This document shows, piece by piece, positions 56,883 to 64,000 of a DNA stretch of 64,000 bases. Below the pieces are notes generated by a model. The model did not search any database, had not been told where the DNA came from, and worked only from the letters and a program-made list of their open reading frames with translations. The stretch is taken from positions 434,001-498,000 of the forward strand of contig JACGCK010000015.1 of assembly GCA_014925825.1 (NCBI GenBank), in the 5' to 3' direction. The position numbers were made by a program, and so were the translations under genes. Each line of letters begins with the position of its first letter. Within the stretch, counting starts at the first letter, position 1. The stretch is from Pholiota molesta (lineage: Eukaryota > Basidiomycota > Agaricomycetes > Agaricales > Strophariaceae).

Positions 56883-56889
56883 TATATAA
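56883..56889 (+). promoter_or_regulatory. TATA box of laccase 2
   Basis: TATATAA 49 bp upstream of the start codon at 56938, the same motif and spacing class as laccase 1. Confidence 0.6.
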
Positions 56890-56937
56890 GCTTTGGAACT
56901 CACTTTGAAATCTTCAGAACACTTTTCCTCAACAGAA

Positions 56938-59191
56938 ATGCGCTCGTTCTTGAATATCTTTAGCTTTTATCTCGTTGCAGTGACCTATGGCGCTGTAGGA
57001 CCCACCGCCAATTTGTATATTCAAAACCAATTCATTCAGCCAGATGGCTTCAACCGCTCGTACGTAGTCCATTATGATAGTTCAAGTTCTTTCAACTGTT
57101 GTACTCACCCATCAAGTCCAGAACTGTCCTTGCTGGAGGGGTTGAGAACGCTCCGACATTCCCGGGACCTCTCATTACCGGGAATAAGGTACGAGAGCTT
57201 CGACCAATTCATGGTGACTACACACACTCAAAGGCCTTGAATTTAGGGAGATACCTTCAATCTCAACGTTGTGAACGAATTGACCGACAGTTCCATGTTG
57301 TTGAGTACCAGTATTGTGAGCAATTGTCTTCAAATGTAGAATCTTTTCTAATTTTATTACTTCTTCAATACAGCATTGGCATGGATTTTTCCAAAGCGGA
57401 ACCGCCTGGGCCGATGGTCCTGTTGGAGTGAATCAATGCCCTATTGCTCCTGGTCATTCTTTCCTGTATCAATTTACAGGTCTGGATCAAGCAGGAACGT
57501 ATTGGTATCATTCGCATTATTGTATGTTTTGATCTATTTCTTCTGATGTCCCACATTGACGAAAGGCTGTTCGTAGCTACCCAATATTGTGATGGATTGA
57601 GAGGCGCATTCGTCGTCTACGATCCAGACGATCCCTACAAGTCACAGTAAGCATTTGCGACATTTTTTTGAGTATCAAGCTGACAATTGGTTGCTTCCAG
57701 ATATGATGTCGATGACGGTACGCTTTGATGAAATTTATTTATCCTTCACACTACTAATCATTTTTCCTAATAGAATCTACTGTCATCACGCTAGCGGATT
57801 GGTGAGTATGAGTTTGCGGAATATCGTAGTATCAGTAATACTCATCGGATTACTCATCATAGGTATCACTCCGTCGCTCCAGTTCTGAGCGCCTCAGGTG
57901 CTCCTCCTCAATCACAGGCAACACTTATTAATGGTTTAGGACGCTATTCAGCTGATCCTACTGCCGCCCTTGCGGTCATTACCGTCAACCCGAATACTCG
58001 CTATCGTTTCCGCCTTGTCTCTATCTCCTGTGATCCCAACTACACGTTCTCTATCGATGGGCATCTCATGGTTAGTATTCAATTATCGACTATCCTGAGT
58101 CTCGATTCTGACGCTATATATAAAAGACAATCATTGAGGTTGACGGCAACAACGTCGCACCTCTCACTGTCGATTCGATTCAAATCTTTGCTGGCCAGCG
58201 TTATTCGTTCATCCTCCAAGCCAATCAACCAGTATCCAATTACTGGGTCCGTGCTCTTCCCAACTTCGGCGGTCCCAGTGGATTTACGGACGGTGTGAAC
58301 TCCGCGATTCTGCGATATACCGGCACAGCTGTTGCAGACCCAACTACTCCTCAGGTAACAAGCACTCAACCAATGAATGAATGGGAGCTGCAGACTCTCG
58401 AGAATCCAGCCGCTCCTGGTGCCCCAGGATCTGATGGTGTCGACGTTCCTCTTTGGTTTAATATCACTTTGACTGGTGGTTCCTTCGCGGTCAACGGTGC
58501 GATATTCCAGCCTCCTTCCGTTCCGGTCTTGCTACAGATCTTCAGTGGCGCGCGTACTGTGCAAGAGCTGCTTCCGTCGGGGTCGGTATACACCCTTCCC
58601 CCCAACGCGGTTGTTGAGATCACCATCCCTGGTGGAGCGATTGCTGCCCCTGTAAGCTCAATTGTTGTATATTATTTAGAATCTTTTCTGACCACATCAT
58701 TGCATAGCATCCCATCCATCTTCATGGGGTACGCTAAATCAAGTATTCAGAATTGTAAAAGCATCTAACAGATTATTTTCTTAGCACGCTTTCTCAGTCG
58801 TACGATCGGCGGGTAATTCTTCGTACAACTATGTCAATCCTGTTCGCAGGGATGTCGTGAACTCAGGTCTTGCTGGTGATCTTGTCACGATTCGATTCCA
58901 AACCGATAACGCTGGACCTTGGATCATGCACTGTCATATTGATTGGCATCTCGACAAGTCAGTCTATTTTTGCAGCTATGGCAGGATTTACATTGACATA
59001 TTGTGTCATTATTAGGGGTCTCGCAATCGTTATGGCTGAAGATCCTGCCACACTTGCTACGGAAAGCCATCCCGGTAATGATAATTGTTAAGATGACAAG
59101 AGTGTCTAAGCTAACCTGGTTTACTTCCGCAGCTTCCTGGGATGACTTGTGTCCTATATTCAATGCTTTACCGGCGCAAACCTTCAATTAG
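56938..59191 (+). CDS. Laccase 2 (multicopper oxidase), intact
   Basis: Secreted laccase (benzenediol:oxygen oxidoreductase). Thirteen exons (56938-57059, 57122-57188, 57247-57315, 57374-57521, 57577-57646, 57701-57717, 57774-57801, 57863-58070, 58127-58651, 58708-58728, 58785-58957, 59016-59074, 59133-59191) sum to 1566 nt and join without a frame break into 521 residues. A signal peptide ([19 protein letters not shown]) precedes VGPTANL. Copper ligands lie in HWHGFFQ, WYHSHYS, HPIHLHGHAF (split by an intron) and HCHIDWHL. The residue ten after the Cys is Leu, a T1 class seen in many mushroom laccases. The enzyme ends [18 protein letters not shown]. Intron positions match laccase 1, showing common descent, though they are 38 kb apart. 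Possible roles are lignin, pigment or phenol oxidation. Confidence 0.95.
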
Positions 59192-59194
59192 CGA

Positions 59195-60800
59195 CCAGCA
59201 ATTGGATTCCTTGTCGTTGAACACACACGCACGCGCATAACAAAGTTTCGGACTTTCTCTAATTTTTACATATCAGAATCATATTTTCTATCGGGTTATT
59301 GGTGATAAAACGGGTCGGTATTTGTTGTACATACGTTTAAAAGAATGAATGGGAATAAAGTGGGGTATAAATCTACTGGGAAAGGGGCGAAACCCTCGTC
59401 CAATTTTGTGTGAACTCTAGAACGTTGAAGCATAAGAACGTTCGGCTGCGCCCTCCCTTGCTAAAACTGGCCGTCGTCATTGCTCGCATCGTGTTATTAT
59501 CGTCGCTTTTAAAATAACTGAGCAGTCTCGTTAGTAATACAGAGTTGCGACATGATTTGGAGAACTGACCTGGGATCCTAGTAACTTCGCCACGTCGACC
59601 GTAATGTTTTTCTAAAGTTCCTTCAATTCTATAGCGCCCCAAGTGCTACCGACGATTTTCAAAACCTGAAAGCAATTTGGTCAAAGTTGAATACGCGCAG
59701 GACAAGTTTGGAAACATGTTTTTGAGTTGCTACGTGCCTTTTTATAAAGCTGGTCTGGTAAGATCGGAGAACCCAAGGTGAGAAAGTTGGGAGGAGATGA
59801 GCGGAACGATAAAACACGCAAGATTGTCAAAATCATTTCATAGATAGTTCTTCATTGATGAACTATTTGGTTGGAATATACAGAAATGCATGTGTCGTAG
59901 AGCACGGCGACTCACTCGTATTCGAAAAGAAACTCCTAGCCAAGAGTCATGGCCGCCACGTCGACGGCTGGGACTAGAAGACAGCTAGTACGTGCATTGC
60001 AGTGTCTAGTACCTGTAGCCCCAGATTCAAGTACGTCGTTTGAACAGAACGAGTTGGAGAAAGGACAGTCTATGTCGCAATCAACTTCTATGATAGAGTT
60101 GTTGGATAAGTTGGTTGGATCATTTGGATGGTTGGATTAGAATCGCGCTTAGGCCAATTGATCTGATCAGTTTGCGTTATGTAAGAGAATGGGCGCTTAC
60201 CGCCGCTTAATAGTATGTTACCGGTCACCGGTCACCCGCTGCCTTGCTGTCCAACGCCAACCTGTCGCCATATCACTGAGGGTCTATGCCGACAGATAGT
60301 CCAGTTCAGTAGTTTATTTAACCTCTTCACGCTCTAGCCTATACTTGTATCCACCGACACCTGAATGCGATGCCGAATGCACTCGCCACTAACAGGCGGT
60401 TTGAACCGATGTTGACGGAGGAGTCTTGCTTAGGCTACGTGTGGTAGACACCATGTCAAAAATTTATCAGTCTATCGATTTTAATAATAAAAACATGAGC
60501 TAGTACAGGGAATTTCATACATAACATGGTAGGAAAGTAGCAAAAATCTGAACCCAAAATAAGTCAAATAAACGGTTATCAAGATACAAGGAGAAAATTA
60601 GAGTCTAGGACAGTGGTGAGGACACTAAGAAGGAATAACATAATAGAACTGTCGGGCGCATCGGGTGTGAAGAGACTTAGAACCACGTCAACTACTAAGC
60701 TAGACTCCTAAATATCGAGCGAGAAGGACGAGAAGATGGATGAAATGATGATGCATATCGTTGCCCTGACACAATTGGGCCAAGATCTCTTTTGAATGTC
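59195..60800. other. Intergenic between convergent genes
   Basis: 3' flanks of laccase 2 and of the peptide precursor gene. A short plus-strand frame (59949-60140) has no recognisable feature. No repeat seen. Confidence 0.35.
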
Positions 60801-60807
60801 GAGGAGT

Positions 60808-61407
60808 CTATAGTGTGCGCTTCCAACCCTGACTGGGATAGCCATCGGCAACTTCTTCTCCGCGTCTCGAGCCCTCCGTAGGTGACCCCTCTGTGCGCTT
60901 CCAACCCTGACTGGGATAGCCATCTGCAACGTCTTCTCCGCGTCTCCAGCCCTCCGTAGGTGACCCCGAGGCGCTCTCTGCAGTCAAATCCGCCCTTCGT
61001 TTCCAATCGTTGGCAGGATAACCTTGCTCGCTATCCGTACCACGCTTGCGATCTTCGGGATATGAATCTCTTTTCCACGGCGGGGCGTCGGTTTCGGTGG
61101 ATTTGGGAGTACGACGCCAGTCGGAGGCAGAGGTATCCCTTTTCCAGGGAGGGGCGTCAGAGTGGGTGGACTCGGCAGAGCGCCGCCATTCTGTAGTGGG
61201 CGCATCTCTTTTCCAAGGTGGCGCTGGATCATCAGCTGGAGTTGCAACGCCTCTCTGAGCGATGTTGTGAAGGGCCTGCAAACGAGACGGGTACCCAGGT
61301 TAAGTTGACTGAAACGCTCCCAAAATATATGATAAACGTACCGGAGCCGCTTGGGTTGAAGTAAGGAACGTGAAAGAAATAATCGCGACGATAGTGGAGA
61401 AGCGCAT
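60808..61407 (-). CDS. Secreted repeat peptide precursor with Kex2-type sites
   Basis: Exon 1 (61407-61342) encodes exactly 22 residues forming a signal peptide (MRFSTIVAIISFTFLTSTQ, then Ala-Ala-Pro). A 66-nt GTACGT...GCAG intron follows. Exon 2 (61275-60808) brings the total to 177 residues. After a short leader the protein is cut by eleven dibasic KR or RR sites. Nine of the potential products would end in Trp before the site, in two themes: DAPPW-KR (three, alternating with short D-x5-W-RR pieces) and GYPxxxW-KR (three, alternating with GSPTEG segments). The last site is followed by only TL. This fits the fungal class of Kex2-processed repeat proteins, which yields pheromones, effectors and precursors of cyclic RiPPs. 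No UstYa-like or other maturation enzyme is seen nearby. The gene is convergent with laccase 2. Confidence 0.8.
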
Positions 61408-61409
61408 GT

Positions 61410-64000
61410 TGCTTGCTGGGGACTAATGAGTCCTTTGCATGTAATTCGGGACATGTTATATATGCACGGCCTGGAATAAATAAGGACAGCAGGCACATGC
61501 ATCATGAGCGCATGAGCCGGAATCGGATGTACCTGACGGGAAGAAGCACCTGCGGCATACAGAGTAGGTATGGAGTAACCCTATATAAAGGGAAAGAAGT
61601 GTGATGCAGCTCTATGCAGCGCATGAAAATCTCCGACGAAAGTGCGGTCCTGAGTATCTACTCCCAGGCTGCTACTGCGTACCATTAGATTCAGAGAGAG
61701 AGAAAGTCAGGCCTGTATAGATCGAAGGGTATCTGAAGGACAGTGCTACGATAATTCACAGCTTTTCCTCTTAGGTTCTCGCTATCCGCCTTAGGAATGG
61801 ATGCCGGGTAACACTCCCCCGACAGATGACGGTTGAAGCCTTCGAAATCGGTCTCACTAAAGGGAAGAGCCGGCGACTGTCCTCCCTTATTCGTTTCGGA
61901 TACTGAGAGAGGCTTATGGCGGAGGCGGTGATCACCGCTTTGAAAAGTCGAATGCAAGTCTATTTTGACAGCTCGAAATATCGTGATATCCCGCTTATCT
62001 GGATCTGGGCCGTAATCAGAGAAATGGGCTCATCACGTCGTCCAACAAAGGCGACGTTTCCATAGATATGTAGCAACTCCGGAGATGGCTCACTCCACAG
62101 GCAGCGAAGTAATTTTATGAGGTTCCCATAAATACCTTCGTAGAGTAAAATCGCGTAAAAAGGAGCTGTAGAGCATAGCGTGCAAGGCAGAGAAAAATGG
62201 CCAGGAAATCAGGGAGAACTCTGATGATAGTCACAAGGCCGTTGAGACAAATTCATACGATTCGCCGAAAAAGTCACAAGTCCAAATAAAAGTAATCGAA
62301 CCACCAGGTACCATGCGGCATTGCATCCGCCTAGCGATGCGAGTGCACGGGTTGTTTGCGCTGACTTGCGAGGTTCGGACGCAGGTATCGCAGCGTAGCG
62401 CCGCAAAAGCCAAACCACTATCCGAGACATCCACAGCGCTGAAGCTCGCTGAAGTCTAAAGAGACAGCCAGAATCAGTAAAGCCATATCCAATTCATCGA
62501 CAACGTGGCGCACCTGAATATGCTTCTCCGCTTCTTCATTTTCTACCGGCGCCCAGGACCAAAAGGAACGATCAGCGCCTATATGAAAAGGCATCATCCG
62601 AAACGTTGTTCGATAGAGAGGGTGGTAGAAGTGCAGAACATGAACGGAGGCCGGATGGAGCGGAAAGTCAGTGGACGGATGTAAAAGCCAGATATCTATG
62701 CAAGGAGCGGTGCGCTACCACCATCCACCATTCAGAGGGAATGTGCAGGCCAAGAATGACGGATGATGAGCCCAATTTGGTCTCATTGGAAAGAATCGAG
62801 AGAAAGGAACGGAGCGTAAAAGGCCGTTCCAGGCTAACATGGGTAAACGCACCAGGCCAAAGAATACTGAATAACAGCACCAGACTGGTCCGGGCATTTG
62901 AGCAGCGGGTCACTGGCGAATTGATAAGGCAAGGTGATGGCGCGATGCTTCTCTTTTCGAGTGCGTGCGCCGTCCGGGACGTTGCGGTGTATCAAGGGCG
63001 CTAGATGATCATTCGCTTCTTTACTCCCCTGGTGTCAGATGTCCAAGGATGGGCGGAGAACCCAACAGAACGCCGAGGGCACAAGGAAGCGCGAAGAGAG
63101 ATTCATGTCCGGACGCGCTCCTCCCGCTCTCTTTGAAAATCCAGCAGCGCGTGTCGCCCATCCAAGACGAGAGTAGAGATGCGCGTACACGCGCTATGTA
63201 AATGTAGTAATCAGTACGACGATGTTTGTCGGAATGCGGTCAACTTACAAAGTAAGCAGGCACAACCAAATTCAGGTCCGTGCCTGAGAGACTTCCCTGC
63301 GCGGTTTAAGCAACTGAACGGGTGCCTAGCGCTAAGAGGGGCCAGAAGACGACTTGAACTCGGGGACAACCTAGTTATGGCCGGTTGACTAGAGATAGAT
63401 GACCCAGACTGGCCGTCGTAGTGAGGAGATAGTCGTCAACCCGCTCCAACGTATAGGAGCGTATGTCACCCCCTGAATTCCATCTCTTCTCGCACTCTAG
63501 ACAAAGCGGTCCGCGGGGCTGCAGACGCAGTACAGTAATAATTAGAGACGAAATAGGACGGGTGTACCTCTGCCCATCTTTTCAGGTGGGTAGATCTAGA
63601 CCCATCCTTCCCATATACGCCATGCTGCAAACCAACTAGCGCCAATCCAACATCCAGGCGATCGTCCTGCTGTCTGCGTATATCCAAGGCACATCCTGCG
63701 CGGCGTACATGCCACCGGTGGGGTATCTACAGCCCATAAATGCGCAGTTGACAGAGATCCAAAGCCCCAGTCGTTGGATACATATTGCGAGGAATGCGAG
63801 GAAGAGCTGACGTGGCAGTCAGCGCTAGCGTTTGGGCCCTTCGTCCTCGGGAGCCGTGCTCACAGTCCTCCCTTGTCCGCCGACTCGTCTTGCCGGAGGA
63901 TAGTGGTAACCAGCCACGCCATCTCTGCACCTAAAGAAGTACAACAGGCATCAGCGGCTGACCCAGGGGCCCTACTGCTACCTTGTCAATGAGACGAGGC
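61410..64000. other. Right-edge stretch, nothing supported
   Basis: Promoter of the peptide precursor gene followed by about 2.3 kb in which I find only short frames. The plus-strand frame 62606-63004 and minus-strand frames near 61691-61957 and 62209-62434 lack motifs. No maturation enzyme for the neighbouring peptide precursor is visible before the window ends. Confidence 0.3.

Noticed and set aside
63340..63385. tRNA-like T-arm (GACTTGAACTCG, read as a minus-strand TTCAAGTC loop)
   Set aside because: The flanking bases do not pair into a T stem, and no acceptor, D or anticodon stem can be drawn.
1..64000. CRISPR arrays, operons or prokaryotic signals
   Set aside because: Introns, tRNA introns and fungal gene families show this is a nuclear eukaryotic sequence, and no regularly spaced repeats of CRISPR type exist.

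Overview
The window is nuclear DNA from a filamentous basidiomycete, most likely an agaricomycete. The evidence is many short introns (about 50-75 nt, GT...AG with CTNAY-like branch sites), expanded F-box and DUF6699 families, two laccases, a TRI5-type sesquiterpene synthase, a standalone RNase H-type gene of the kind common in mushrooms, and a chromodomain Ty3/gypsy element. No CRISPR, operon or other prokaryotic structure is present.

Layout. 1-6.2 kb holds a polo-like kinase between two oppositely oriented tRNA-Thr(AGT) genes with identical exons but introns of 13 and 37 nt. 6.2-14.8 kb is a diverged tandem duplication of a two-gene unit (TRI5-family terpene synthase plus Vps68/TMEM50-like membrane protein). 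The right unit has a complete terpene synthase and a structurally complete Vps68 gene. The left unit has a frame-broken synthase and a 5'-truncated Vps68 copy. Between and inside the units lie a long hairpin, a block of spaced AGCGTG repeats, and a MITE-like element that has inserted into another copy of itself. 16.6-20.6 kb holds a laccase gene and a dihydrofolate/folylpolyglutamate synthase. 20.6-23.6 kb is a locally duplicated bidirectional promoter with an F-box gene. 24.0-27.8 kb holds a very short protein and two DUF6699 paralogues. 28.8-35.6 kb is a very young LTR retrotransposon with identical LTRs and a 5-bp target duplication. Then come a second F-box gene (36.8 kb), an endonuclease III-like DNA glycosylase (41.7 kb), an HMG-box transcription factor (47.4 kb), a coiled-coil/RNase H gene (52.8-54.4 kb), an intact 13-exon laccase (56.9-59.2 kb) and a secreted, dibasic-site repeat peptide precursor (60.8-61.4 kb).

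Two observations stand out. The first is the small secreted protein at 60808-61407, which has a signal peptide and eleven KR/RR sites, most directly preceded by Trp. It looks like a Kex2-processed multi-peptide precursor that I cannot match to a known family. The second is the nested MITE, whose target duplications (AAT) and empty site can be read directly because the paralogous unit is in the window.

A quality warning applies. The polo kinase, laccase 1, FOL3, the Vps68-like gene, the left terpene synthase and possibly the gag-pol junction each contain reading-frame breaks that look like single missing bases, often in short homopolymers. Because the polo kinase is an essential gene, I read most of these as sequence errors, not decay. 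Laccase 2, the right terpene synthase, the HMG gene, the glycosylase, the DUF6699 genes and the peptide precursor have no such breaks. Large stretches (about 37.9-41.7, 42.7-47.3, 49.0-52.8, 54.4-56.9 and 61.4-64.0 kb) contain nothing I can support as a gene.
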